DNA of 64,000 nucleotides from Pseudidiomarina aestuarii (GTDB lineage Bacteria; Pseudomonadota; Gammaproteobacteria; Enterobacterales; Alteromonadaceae). Below are positions 39,117 through 47,845 of the stretch, one piece after another. Both the position numbers and the translations under genes were made by a program. Positions within the stretch are counted from its first letter, which is position 1, and each line of letters starts with the position of its first letter. The notes beneath the pieces are model-generated. The model saw only the letters and a list, made by a program, of their open reading frames with translations, was not told the origin of the DNA and did no database searches. The stretch lies in the NCBI RefSeq assembly GCF_003987355.1, contig NZ_PIPR01000001.1:1860001-1924000 (forward strand). The letters run 5' to 3'.

Positions 39117-40025
39117 ATGAGCTCACATCATCACCATCATCATGGTGGGCATCATCATCATCATCATGATGCTGCTAGCGGACGCATTGGCTGGGCCTTT
39201 GTCATAAACCTGTGCTTCACCATTATTGAGTTTATTGGAGGCATCTTAACCAACTCCACTGCAATTATGGCCGATGCCATTCACGACTTAGGCGACAGCC
39301 TAGCGCTGGGCAGTGCATGGTTATTGCAAAAGCTTGGGCAAAAAGACGCGAACCAATCACTCACATATGGCTACCGCCGACTCTCATTAGTAGCTGCATT
39401 CATTAATGCGGTGGTGCTGGTGGTTGGCTCTATCGTTATTCTAACGATTGCGATTCCTCGGCTGTGGGATCCGGTCATGCCACATGTACAAGGAATGTTG
39501 TGGCTGGCAGTGTTAGGCATGCTGGTTAATGGTTATGCGGCCTATAGGCTCAGCGCAGGTAAAACACTGAATGAGCGGGTCATGAACTGGCATCTTATTG
39601 AAGATGTGCTGGGTTGGGCCGCTGTGCTTGTCGTGTCTATTGTATTGATGTTTGTGGACCTGCCGATACTGGACCCAATTCTATCCATTGCGTTTACCCT
39701 GTTTATTCTGGTCAATGTAGTAAGGGCTTTGGGCTCGACGATAAAAATTTTCCTGCAAGCTACACCAGATCCAGCTTTGTATCCAGCCATTGAGGAACGG
39801 TTGCGAGCGTTAGAACCAGTCGCTGATGTACATCACTTGCACATTTGGTCTCTTGACGGTGAACATCACGTCTGTACCGCACACTTGGTGCTGCGCAGCG
39901 AGCTGACTGCAGCTCAGCAACTGGCGTTGAAACAGGACGTGGCGGACCAGCTTAAACCTTTTGAGCTGGCGCATACCACCATTGAGTTTGAATTGCCCGA
40001 CGAATTGTGTCGCGATGCCGATTAG
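39117..40025 (+). CDS. Cation diffusion facilitator (zinc-type) exporter with His-rich N-terminus
   Basis: A 302-residue CDF family H+/metal antiporter with six transmembrane helices. The metal site shows MADAIHDLGDS in helix 2 (His and Asp) and HLIEDVLGW in helix 5 (HxxxD), the zinc/cadmium pattern, and the C-terminal ferredoxin-like domain has VADVHHLHIWSLDGEHHVCTAHL. The N-terminus carries two six-histidine runs separated by two glycines (residues 4-17), a probable metal-binding arm. GGAG lies before the ATG. Confidence 0.92.
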   Translation: MSSHHHHHHGGHHHHHHDAASGRIGWAFVINLCFTIIEFIGGILTNSTAIMADAIHDLGDSLALGSAWLLQKLGQKDANQSLTYGYRRLSLVAAFINAVVLVVGSIVILTIAIPRLWDPVMPHVQGMLWLAVLGMLVNGYAAYRLSAGKTLNERVMNWHLIEDVLGWAAVLVVSIVLMFVDLPILDPILSIAFTLFILVNVVRALGSTIKIFLQATPDPALYPAIEERLRALEPVADVHHLHIWSLDGEHHVCTAHLVLRSELTAAQQLALKQDVADQLKPFELAHTTIEFELPDELCRDAD

Positions 40026-40030
40026 ACGAG

Positions 40031-41500
40031 TTACATCCAGCGCCGCCGGTCGCTAGCAACAGCATGTACGTACCGAGCTTGTAACTCGAGTGCTTGATTC
40101 AATGGGTAGTACTCCAATGTTTCCGAGCCTGCCGCCGTATGAACTTTGACATCCGCAAAGCCAAGCAGACGTAACCAAGGTGACTCGGCAACATCAATAT
40201 GCTGTGCTTTATAAAGTGGATACCACGTTTCACGGCGGCCAAACACTCCGCGGCGAACCACCAGCCAGCCATCGATTTCAGCGTAGGTTTTGTAGTGCCA
40301 GCGCGCTATTGCATAGGCTTGTAGTAACAGCCATACCGCAGTAATTACAGTCAGCGCCAGGACAAAAGAGTCCGCTTGGAAGTAAAAAATAACCGCAGCC
40401 ACCGCAAAGAGAATGGCCAACCATAACGCCGGCGAAATAAGGCTCAGTTGTGAGAAACGATGGAACGTTGCCTGGTTGCTATCCGGTAAGCGCAACCAAT
40501 CACGCCATTGCTGCACTTGCTCTGGTCTCAAAACCGGAATGGTGAACTGTGTTTTGGCTTGCCCTTGTCCTGCAGCCATGGGCTGTAATTGTCCTACTCG
40601 TAGGGTTGAACGCTCCAACAAGCGAGCCCGCAAATTCTGATGAAAACGCACTTTCTGCAGTTTATGGTAGCGAAAACTTAACGTCCGAATACTCAGTAGT
40701 CCGCCACGTGCCTGAAAGCGATTATCGCGAACCGACACCGTAAGATTATGGTACTGAACGACACTGAGAAATATTGCAGCAATAAAGAGCAGTGCAATAA
40801 AGCCAGTTACTATGCCGCCGTAGATCCACCAATTGCCTTCTTGTAAAAAGCTAAAGTTAGCCACCAACCAGTCACCGGCTTGGTCATAAAAGTCGTCGAG
40901 TTGACTAAGCGGGTACAGTAACAGCGCCAGCAATAGGAACACACGGTTATCAATAATGCCGGCGCGAATCAGCTCGCCGACGCTGAACGTCTGTTGTTCA
41001 CTATCAGCGAGATCAACCTGCTCGCCCTGCTCGCTAGTCTCAGTGCGAAGGGTCTGAGCCAACATCTGCTGGCGCAACTCTAGGGCATACGCGACTTTCA
41101 GCCCGGGGATTTCGACTTCTTTACCCGCTGAGCCAGCGCTATCGACCCGCAGAACTGTGCGGCCAAGTGGTCGAAAATACCAAGTCTCATGCAATTCCGC
41201 TTGCTGAATACGGTCATACTTAAGGGTGAGGTTCTTCTTACTAAATACCCCCATGCGGATGTGCACAGCGTCATCCGTTACTGCAAACAAGAAAAAGCGA
41301 TGCGTCAAAATAGCATTGATGATGGTAAACACAATATAGCCACCAGCTAGCGCGTAGGGCAGCCATTTTTGTTCACTAACTAAGATAACCGTCAGTAGCG
41401 GAATAAAATTCGAGAAATTTGTCACCAACTGCTTAAAGGCTTTGAGCAAGAAGAACACCACGGTGACCAGCGGTGTCCGTTGCCAAACAAGCTCAGTCAT
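40031..41500 (-). CDS. YdbT-like bacterial PH-domain membrane protein
   Basis: A 489-residue protein with several transmembrane helices and repeated bPH2 (DUF304) domains, e.g. IRMGVFSKKNLTLKYDRIQQAELHETWYFRPLGRTVLRVDSAG and ARGGLLSIRTLSFRYHKLQKVRFHQN. It pairs with the smaller YdbS-like gene upstream; the ATG at 41500 overlaps that gene's stop by eight bases. In Bacillus, the YdbS/YdbT pair gives resistance to certain antimicrobial peptides; any such role here is inference. Confidence 0.8.
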   Translation of the reverse strand: MTELVWQRTPLVTVVFFLLKAFKQLVTNFSNFIPLLTVILVSEQKWLPYALAGGYIVFTIINAILTHRFFLFAVTDDAVHIRMGVFSKKNLTLKYDRIQQAELHETWYFRPLGRTVLRVDSAGSAGKEVEIPGLKVAYALELRQQMLAQTLRTETSEQGEQVDLADSEQQTFSVGELIRAGIIDNRVFLLLALLLYPLSQLDDFYDQAGDWLVANFSFLQEGNWWIYGGIVTGFIALLFIAAIFLSVVQYHNLTVSVRDNRFQARGGLLSIRTLSFRYHKLQKVRFHQNLRARLLERSTLRVGQLQPMAAGQGQAKTQFTIPVLRPEQVQQWRDWLRLPDSNQATFHRFSQLSLISPALWLAILFAVAAVIFYFQADSFVLALTVITAVWLLLQAYAIARWHYKTYAEIDGWLVVRRGVFGRRETWYPLYKAQHIDVAESPWLRLLGFADVKVHTAAGSETLEYYPLNQALELQARYVHAVASDRRRWM

Positions 41501-42002
41501 TCTGTGCCTCGTCAACATCTGCGATAGGCTCAGGCTCATGAGCAATAGTTTGCATCAATTCCGCTTTGATTCGTTCTGCTTCGGCGAGTGCGAGTCCTGG
41601 AATGCTTAAGTCGGCACCGCCGCTACCGGCTGTAAATACCGCCACGCGACCTAAACCAAAGAATCGGTCAGTAAGCCCCTGTCGAACTTCGGCGTGTTGG
41701 ATGCGGTTTAACGGCACCGCGCGGGAGTTGCGCCACAAGGCGCCACGGCGCAGGTGCAAGGCTTCAGAAGTTTCAGCGTAACCGGTAAAGCGATAGCGCC
41801 GAGGAGCCCAGAAAAAGGTGAAGAAGAGCGTGACCAGAGTCCAAATAATGCCAACTATCCAAAGCGAATCAAACCAACTCGCAGTGCGATTAAAATAGTA
41901 AATCGGTAGGAAAATGGCACTGATCAGCACCATGTCAATGAGGCTTAAAAGTTGTAATTGTTTTTGGTAAGCAGGCTCAACATGTCGCCAGGCAATCGTC
42001 AT
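41493..42002 (-). CDS. YdbS-like bacterial PH-domain membrane protein
   Basis: A 169-residue protein with two transmembrane helices (residues ~18-70) followed by one bPH2 domain (YAETSEALHLRRGALWRNSRAVPLNRIQHAEVRQGLTDRFFGLGRVAVFTAG). The ATG at 42002 has GAGGAAGAG upstream; the longer frame would run into the divergent gene's promoter. It is first in the ydbS-ydbT operon. Confidence 0.8.
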   Translation of the reverse strand: MTIAWRHVEPAYQKQLQLLSLIDMVLISAIFLPIYYFNRTASWFDSLWIVGIIWTLVTLFFTFFWAPRRYRFTGYAETSEALHLRRGALWRNSRAVPLNRIQHAEVRQGLTDRFFGLGRVAVFTAGSGGADLSIPGLALAEAERIKAELMQTIAHEPEPIADVDEAQND

Positions 42003-42093
42003 TTTGATCTCTTCCTCGGTTGAATCGCTATTGAACGTCCATATGTAGTAGAGAGCATACTGCAATTTAATCACTGACCGATAGGAGTAACCC

Positions 42094-42774
42094 ATGAAAA
42101 TCTTAATGATTTTGACTTCGCATTCTGAACTAGGCGACAGTGGACATAAAACGGGGTTTTGGGCAGAAGAGTTTGCGGCGCCTTATTACGCCTTTAAGGA
42201 CGCCGGAGCAGAAATTACATTAGCCTCACCAACAGGCGGTCAACCACCCATTGATCCAAACAGTCAGCAGGCGGATGCACAGACCAATGCAACCGTTCGT
42301 TTATTTGAAGATGAGGCCGCATTGGATCAATTAGCGACCACTCTCAAGCTCTCTGAAGTGGATGCAAAAGAATTTGATGCCGTGTTTTACCCAGGTGGAC
42401 ATGGTCCGCTGTGGGACTTAGTCGACAATAAGGAATCAATTCGCTTGATCGAAAACTTCTGGCAGCAGGACAAGCCAGTTGCAGCGGTATGTCATGCCCC
42501 AGCGGTGCTGGTGAATGCCAAGGCTTCATCGGGCGAACCTCTGGTGAAGGGCAGAAAAGTGAGTGGCTTTACCAACTCTGAGGAAGAAGCGGTTGGACTG
42601 GCAAATGTCGTGCCGTTTTTACTGGAGAATCGCTTACGTGACTTAGGTGGTGACTACCAAAAAGTTGCGGATTGGCAGCCATTGGCGGTTGTTGATGGAC
42701 GCTTGATCACAGGCCAAAATCCTGCGTCATCGGAGGCTGTCGCTGCAGAGTTGATCAAACAACTCCGCAGCTAA
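42094..42774 (+). CDS. DJ-1/PfpI-family protein (class I amidotransferase-like)
   Basis: A 226-residue protein of the DJ-1/PfpI superfamily close to HchA-type glyoxalase III/deglycase proteins: ILTSHSELGDSGHKTGFWAEEFAAPYYAFKDAGAEITLASPTGGQPP, FDAVFYPGGHGPLWDL and the nucleophile elbow AAVCHAPAVL with its cysteine and following histidine. Breakdown of methylglyoxal without glutathione is the likely reaction class. It is divergent from ydbS with a gap of about 90 bp. Confidence 0.87.
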   Translation: MKILMILTSHSELGDSGHKTGFWAEEFAAPYYAFKDAGAEITLASPTGGQPPIDPNSQQADAQTNATVRLFEDEAALDQLATTLKLSEVDAKEFDAVFYPGGHGPLWDLVDNKESIRLIENFWQQDKPVAAVCHAPAVLVNAKASSGEPLVKGRKVSGFTNSEEEAVGLANVVPFLLENRLRDLGGDYQKVADWQPLAVVDGRLITGQNPASSEAVAAELIKQLRS

Positions 42775-42783
42775 ACACCTCGG

Positions 42784-44790
42784 CTAGTAGCGGCGGGTGA
42801 CGGATACACCCGCCCGCAGTTCGCGCCCGACACCGGGCTCGAAAGCGCGGCCACTGCCCTGATTTACTACCACCGAACCGACGTAATCTCGATCCCCAAC
42901 ATTGTGTAACTTGAGCCATGGGGATATGGACCACTGCTGTCCCACATGCTCGTACTGCACAGCAAAGTGCCAAAGCACATGACTGGGTGCAATGACCGCA
43001 TTATCATCAGTTGCAACAACATCCCCGCGGTAGTCCATGGCTAATTGCACTCGGAGGGGGTGCGGCAATGGTTGCCAGTTCAACTGCCCATAAGCTTGCT
43101 GCTCGGCAATACCCGGTAAACGATTGCCGTCACTGTAGGTCGCATCCAACCACGTGGCGGAGAAACGTGCATCGAGCGTGTCACTCAAGGTCCAATCGGT
43201 TTGCAGCTCAACGCCGCGGCGCTCCGTACGTTCAGCATTCACATACGTCGTCCGACCGTCGTTGCTCTGATCCACCACAATTTCGTCGCTGGTATCGATT
43301 TGAAAGGCACTGAGTTGTCCGCGCAATTCGGGACGCTGCCATTCAATGCCCGCTTCCCACTGCTGATTCTTGGCGGGACCTAAGTCTTCATTAATACCAG
43401 TGGCATCATTTTGGTAAGCCAGTTCTGTCAATGTTGGAGTTTCGAACCCGCGTCCGCGAGCAATGAATAGACTCCAGTCATCATTGAGCTGGTAACTCGC
43501 ACCGAGACTCCAACTGGTGGCTTGCATCGACAATGCGCCGCTATCTTCCGGGTTCACACCAGGCACCACAAAATAATCGTCAACACTGAAGTCGACTTCG
43601 TTGTAGCGCACCCCTGCTTGCCAGCTAAGAGCTTCGGTCTGTTGCCACTCGGCAAGGGTAAACAGTGATTGACTGGTAACAGTACCCAATTCATCGCGAC
43701 GCACATCGCCACGGCTACCAAAGTCATTTACATAACCAAAGCGACGATCATCTTGGTCGGCCCAAGCTCCACCAATGGTTAACTTAATGGTGTTCGCGAG
43801 CGGCATGGTCATTGCCGCATCAATTCCTGTAAACGCACGCCGCAAATCAATGACTGCCCCTGAACTGGTGAGGTCACTGCCGGGAAATGGAAGATATTGT
43901 TCGATGTCCCGCCAACCGCGCCAAGCGCTGACATGCCACTGTTGCTCTGCACCAGTGCCAAGGACTGTAGCGGAAACTTGCTGGTGATGAATGGATTTAC
44001 GGGTATTGAAGCGACTCGCACCACCGAAAGTTTGCTCAGGGTCAGCACGCCAGTCTGTTGGGGTGAGTGAACCAGGATCTTGGAGTAACGGTGCATCATT
44101 GTCATCAGCGCGGACAATGAGCCGCATGTCGTCGGTAAGTTGTCGATACCAACGCAGTGCTAACTGATCGCGCTCAGCGCTATTCTGGTCACGCGGACCA
44201 TCGGTCCGCAGTCGAGCGCCAACCACACGTATCGCGTCGCGCTCACCTACCCAATCATTTTGTACCAGCCAGCGTGACGTAGAGTTTGCGCCAGCTAATG
44301 CGTCAACACGCAGTTGGCTTATTTCAGGAGTCTGACTGCGCCAATCAATAACGCCGCCTGCAGCATTGCCGTAGATACTCGCTAGCGGTCCGCGTAATAC
44401 CTGCACGTTATTGGCTTCGTCGAGTAAGATGCTGGATGTCTGTGCTTGCCCATCTGGCATTGATAATGGAATACCATCCAGACGCAATAATACGCCTCGT
44501 ACGCCAAACGCAGAACGGGCGCCAAAACCGCGTAGTGTAATGCGGGTGTCTTGCGCATAGTTTGCGCGCTGGTCACTCTGTACTCCGGCGATACCTTGCA
44601 GCAGCTCGCCAGCATCAATGCGTAATCCGGGCAATTGTTCGTCAGTACTAAGATTACTGACTGCCGCTGCCGTATCACGTTGTGATTGTGGCGCCGCTTC
44701 GGTCACCACAATCACTTCATCGGCTTGTTGTTGGGCGTATCCAGAACTACTAGCACCGGCAACAGCCAGTGCTATCAGGACATGTCGCAT
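42784..44790 (-). CDS. TonB-dependent outer-membrane receptor
   Basis: A 668-residue receptor: signal peptide (cleavage near GYA-QQQ), TonB box-like DEVIVVTEA, plug domain with RITLRGFGARSAFGVRGVLLRLDGIPLSMPDGQ and VQVLRGPLASIYGNAAGGVI, then a barrel ending RELRAGVSVTRRY with a terminal aromatic residue. The substrate cannot be read from sequence. Its Shine-Dalgarno overlaps the stop of the upstream PQQ sugar dehydrogenase gene, so the two are one operon. Confidence 0.9.
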   Translation of the reverse strand: MRHVLIALAVAGASSSGYAQQQADEVIVVTEAAPQSQRDTAAAVSNLSTDEQLPGLRIDAGELLQGIAGVQSDQRANYAQDTRITLRGFGARSAFGVRGVLLRLDGIPLSMPDGQAQTSSILLDEANNVQVLRGPLASIYGNAAGGVIDWRSQTPEISQLRVDALAGANSTSRWLVQNDWVGERDAIRVVGARLRTDGPRDQNSAERDQLALRWYRQLTDDMRLIVRADDNDAPLLQDPGSLTPTDWRADPEQTFGGASRFNTRKSIHHQQVSATVLGTGAEQQWHVSAWRGWRDIEQYLPFPGSDLTSSGAVIDLRRAFTGIDAAMTMPLANTIKLTIGGAWADQDDRRFGYVNDFGSRGDVRRDELGTVTSQSLFTLAEWQQTEALSWQAGVRYNEVDFSVDDYFVVPGVNPEDSGALSMQATSWSLGASYQLNDDWSLFIARGRGFETPTLTELAYQNDATGINEDLGPAKNQQWEAGIEWQRPELRGQLSAFQIDTSDEIVVDQSNDGRTTYVNAERTERRGVELQTDWTLSDTLDARFSATWLDATYSDGNRLPGIAEQQAYGQLNWQPLPHPLRVQLAMDYRGDVVATDDNAVIAPSHVLWHFAVQYEHVGQQWSISPWLKLHNVGDRDYVGSVVVNQGSGRAFEPGVGRELRAGVSVTRRY

Positions 44791-44792
44791 AA

Positions 44793-45926
44793 TTACTCCG
44801 CAGGCTTGATTTGAACTAATGAGCCATTACGGTCATCGGTAATGACGTAAATATAGCCATCGGGACCTTGCTCAATGTCGCGAATACGACCGACGCGGTC
44901 AGTCAGCAGCGCCTCTTCGTGCATGATCCGCCCGTCTTCCATATCTAAGCGCGCTACTTGCTGGCCGCGTAACGCACCAACAAATAGGTCGCCTTGCCAT
45001 TGCGGGAACGCGTCGCCGGTGTAGAACATCATGTTTGAGGTAGCGATTGACGGCACCCAGTAATAAAACGGTTGTTCGGTTCCGTCTTTGTGCGTTTCGC
45101 GAGTAATGATGCTGTTGTCATAATTGACGCCATAGGTCACTACTGGCCAACCATAGTTACTGCCAGCCTCAGGGATGTTGATCTCATCACCGCCTTTCGG
45201 ACCGTGTTCGACTGTCCATAACTCCCCGCTATCCGGGTGCAACGCTGCACCTTGTACGTTCCGATGCCCGTACGACCAAATTTCAGGTAACGCACCATCG
45301 GTATCAACAAATGGATTATCTTCTGGGACGCCGCCATCCGGCCATATACGGACTACTTTGCCGTGGTGATTATCCAGCGTTTGCGCATCTTGCATGCGCG
45401 AGCCACGGTCACCTAAGGTAATGTAGAGGTGTCCTTCGGGTGAGAACACGAGGCGCGAGCCGAAATGCTGGCGACTGTTGTATTTCGGGGCTCCGCGAAA
45501 AATAACTTCAACATTTTCGAGACCATTATCACCGAGTTCGCCGCGTGCAACGGCTGTGCTGTTGCCGTCACCGCCAGCAGGGTCTGCCTCAGAGTAGCTT
45601 AAATAGACCAATTGGTTTTCGGCGAAGTCAGGATCTATCGCGACATCAAGTAAGCCGCCTTGGCCGACCGCCACAACTTCCGGAACACCGGTTAAAGTGC
45701 GTGTCGTGCCGTCGAGTTTCACGTGTTTCAGTGCGCCACCTTTTTCGGTGATGAGCAAGCTGCTGTCAGGCAAAAAAGCCATGCCCCAAGGATTAGCCAA
45801 ACCATCAACTAATGCATTCACTTCAATAGAATAGCGCTCGGTCTCGAGAGTGGCTGCTTGCGTCGTGCCGATTGATGCTGCTACCGCCGCTGCCAATAAA
45901 CTACTGAGAATTGGTATGGTCTTCAT
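44793..45926 (-). CDS. PQQ-dependent soluble aldose dehydrogenase, YliI-like
   Basis: A 377-residue exported beta-propeller of the Asd/YliI glucose-sorbosone dehydrogenase family, which oxidises aldose sugars with PQQ. Visible are the signal peptide (MKTIPILSSLLAAAVAASIGTTQA), GLANPWGMAFLPDSSLLITEKGG, GQGGLLDVAIDPDF, NSRQHFGSRLVFSPEGHLYITLGDRG and VEHGPKGGDEINIPEAGSNYGWP, including calcium and PQQ contact residues of the family. The ATG at 45926 follows CAAGGAGT. I see no PQQ biosynthesis genes here; PQQ may come from outside, perhaps through the receptor. Confidence 0.88.
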   Translation of the reverse strand: MKTIPILSSLLAAAVAASIGTTQAATLETERYSIEVNALVDGLANPWGMAFLPDSSLLITEKGGALKHVKLDGTTRTLTGVPEVVAVGQGGLLDVAIDPDFAENQLVYLSYSEADPAGGDGNSTAVARGELGDNGLENVEVIFRGAPKYNSRQHFGSRLVFSPEGHLYITLGDRGSRMQDAQTLDNHHGKVVRIWPDGGVPEDNPFVDTDGALPEIWSYGHRNVQGAALHPDSGELWTVEHGPKGGDEINIPEAGSNYGWPVVTYGVNYDNSIITRETHKDGTEQPFYYWVPSIATSNMMFYTGDAFPQWQGDLFVGALRGQQVARLDMEDGRIMHEEALLTDRVGRIRDIEQGPDGYIYVITDDRNGSLVQIKPAE

Positions 45927-46122
45927 AGGTACTCCTTGCTGAATACAGTCATAAGTGTGATTGTAAATATAGAGCAAATCCCTAATTGGATTAAATTTTT
46001 TACGTAATACTTGGCATAAATTCGTCCAATGTCCGAGTATGTAAGGTAGACGACTTATCGATTCAGTCGTTTTGTTTCGGTTCGACGTTCGTATTTTCTT
46101 ATCACAAGAAAGGAGCACGACC

Positions 46123-46539
46123 ATGCAAAATCGTATTGCAAAAAGTATCGCCGTAGCAGTTATCGCTACGCATCTAGCCGCTTGCGGAACCATCCTCTAT
46201 CCAGAACGTAAGGGACAAGTTAGTGGAAAGATTGACGCTGGTGTCGCTGCGCTAAATGGTATCGGCTTGTTATTTTTCCTGGTACCGGGCGTGATTGCGT
46301 TTGCCGTGGACTTTAATAACGGCACCATTTACTTGCCAAATTCGACGAGTGTGGATGGCGAAGATGACGGTTTACGCGTCGTTCAAGCGCATCCGAATTT
46401 AACGCCGAATGAACTGCAAGAAATTATCGAAAAGGAAGTTGGTGAACCGGTTGATTTGAGTAAAGCGCAAGTGGAATCGCGCACTGCTCCAGATCAAGCG
46501 AGTATTCAACAAGAGTTAAACACTCGTACTGCTCCGTAA
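46123..46539 (+). CDS. Small lipoprotein, unrecognised
   Basis: A 138-residue lipoprotein with signal sequence and Cys21 in HLAAC, then TILYPERKGQVSGKIDAGVAALNGIGLLFFLVPGVIAFAVDFNNGTIYLP, which contains a hydrophobic segment and resembles small YceK-like envelope lipoproteins. The C-terminal half is hydrophilic. The ATG at 46123 follows AAAGGAG. The upstream 196-bp gap is a divergent promoter region shared with the sugar dehydrogenase gene. Confidence 0.7.
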   Translation: MQNRIAKSIAVAVIATHLAACGTILYPERKGQVSGKIDAGVAALNGIGLLFFLVPGVIAFAVDFNNGTIYLPNSTSVDGEDDGLRVVQAHPNLTPNELQEIIEKEVGEPVDLSKAQVESRTAPDQASIQQELNTRTAP

Positions 46540-46551
46540 CTGGGCTTATTG

Positions 46552-47466
46552 CTACTGGAGCAACCGCTCCGGTAGCAAATCCGCGATACACTCCGCGAGC
46601 TTTCTGAACGTTTGACGGCGATTAGTCGTCGGCCGATAAACCAAACCGATTTCCCGACTCGCTTGCTGTCCTTTGGGCTGCAGGGCGACCAAATCAGTCC
46701 CATTCAAGATACCGCGGTCTATGGCCATTTGCGGAATAAAGGTGGCACCTCGGCCGGCGTCAGCCATTTGCACTAGGCTATGTAAACTCGTTGCTGTAAA
46801 TGGATTGATTTTCACCGACTCGGCGAGTTCACAAGCGGCAACAGCATGCCCAGTTAAACAATGTTCGCGTTCCAGCAGAAAGATTGACTGGTCGGGTAGT
46901 TGTGAGTAATCGATGGGCTCTGCTAACGACTCAGCGAGCTGTTTGTGCATCACCAATTTAAACGGGTCGCGTCCGAGCACATAAGATTGATTTCCTTGGA
47001 TATCCATGGGTAGTGCGAGAACGACTACATCGAGCTCACCGTTTCGAAGTAAGTGCAGCAAATTTGCCGTTGTATCTTCACGAATATTCAAACTCAACTT
47101 ATTGTAGTTGCGCTGCAAACTCTTGCTTAAGTCGCCGAGAATAAATGGCGCTATGGTTGGAATACAGCCCATCCGTAAGGGGCCTTCCATAATTTTGCCT
47201 TGGCTTTGTGCGAAATAAAGCAATTCTTCGGTCGCGGTCAAGATTCGGCGAGCCTGATCGACTACTTCCTCACCCATTCCGGTAAATAAAAATGACTTAT
47301 GATCACGTTCAATGAGCTGGCAGCCTAATTGCTCTTCTAAATTCTGAATGCCGCTGCTCAGTGTTGACTGACTGACATGACAGGCTTGCGCCGCACGATT
47401 AAAATTTTGGTGCTGATGCAGTGCGAGCAAGTAGCTGAGGTTTTTTAAGCTGGGTAATTTACTCAT
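46552..47466 (-). CDS. oxyR: Hydrogen-peroxide sensor OxyR (LysR family)
   Basis: OxyR senses peroxide by forming an intramolecular disulphide and switches on katG, ahp, dps and related genes. The 304-residue protein (E. coli 305) starts at the ATG 47466 and has an N-terminal HTH (FNRAAQACHVSQSTLSSGIQNLEEQLG). The redox cysteines are Cys203 and Cys212 in EREHCLTGHAVAACE, with the eight-residue spacing of E. coli Cys199/Cys208. The divergent gap carries a possible OxyS-like RNA. Confidence 0.93.
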   Translation of the reverse strand: MSKLPSLKNLSYLLALHQHQNFNRAAQACHVSQSTLSSGIQNLEEQLGCQLIERDHKSFLFTGMGEEVVDQARRILTATEELLYFAQSQGKIMEGPLRMGCIPTIAPFILGDLSKSLQRNYNKLSLNIREDTTANLLHLLRNGELDVVVLALPMDIQGNQSYVLGRDPFKLVMHKQLAESLAEPIDYSQLPDQSIFLLEREHCLTGHAVAACELAESVKINPFTATSLHSLVQMADAGRGATFIPQMAIDRGILNGTDLVALQPKGQQASREIGLVYRPTTNRRQTFRKLAECIADLLPERLLQ

Positions 47467-47502
47467 AGTTACTCTCGCGTGATCGGATGAAAAAAATGAA
47501 TT

Positions 47503-47518
47503 GATAATTCCGATTATC
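47503..47518. promoter_or_regulatory. Palindrome in the oxyR divergent region, possible OxyR operator
   Basis: GATAAT-TCCG-ATTATC is a perfect palindrome 37 bp upstream of the oxyR start and about 42 bp before the -10 of the predicted divergent RNA. Its ATA...TAT half-sites resemble OxyR half-sites, but the spacer is one base shorter than the usual OxyR element. OxyR autoregulation from a shared divergent site is known in E. coli. Confidence 0.4.
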
Positions 47519-47571
47519 ATAATCCCCTTTATTCGTTTTCACAAATCAAAGCGGCGCTCTATACTTAGCGC

Positions 47572-47666
47572 CTTGTTGAAATCCATGTTGTTCTTATCCC
47601 TGAATTTAGGCACTCCCCCACACTGATAGTGCCCTCTGGTGTCGTTACATACGGCACCTTTTTTTT
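47572..47666 (+). ncRNA. Putative OxyS-like small RNA divergent from oxyR
   Basis: The 380-bp gap between oxyR and the amidohydrolase has no convincing ORF but has the signals of a short transcript. A -10 TATACT (47560-47565) with a weak -35 TTTTCA (47536-47541) predicts a start near 47572. A first hairpin GGCACT...AGTGCC spans 47609-47633. The second, GGTGTCG with CGGCACC (47638-47658), runs into eight T (47659-47666), a good intrinsic terminator. Length ~95 nt and position match E. coli OxyS (109 nt, divergent from oxyR); primary sequence similarity to OxyS was not established. Confidence 0.5.
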
Positions 47667-47768
47667 ACCTGTTTTTTGGCTGTTTTTTGTCTAGTCATTG
47701 TCACATCGCTGTCACATCTGGCCGTTATAGTGTGTCTCGACTTCCCTGAGATCTGGTTGTTACCTTGG

Positions 47769-47798
47769 ACCCGTGCCTGCGAGCACGGGTTTTTTTTG
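47769..47798 (+). terminator. Second intrinsic terminator between oxyR and the amidohydrolase gene
   Basis: ACCCGTGC pairs with GCACGGGT around CTGCGA and is followed by about eight T. No protein gene precedes it on this strand. It could be a backup terminator for the putative small RNA, the end of a second short RNA (a TATAGT -10-like box lies at 47726-47731), or an attenuator in the leader of the amidohydrolase, which starts 48 bp later. Confidence 0.85.
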
Positions 47799-47845
47799 CT
47801 AGGCTAGAGGCATTCTTGCTATTGCTAGCTCAGTCAAGGAAACTT

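Noticed and set aside
47503-47518. Firm OxyR binding site
   Set aside because: The palindrome has a six-base spacer between half-sites instead of seven and only one element is clear, so it is kept only as a low-confidence candidate.
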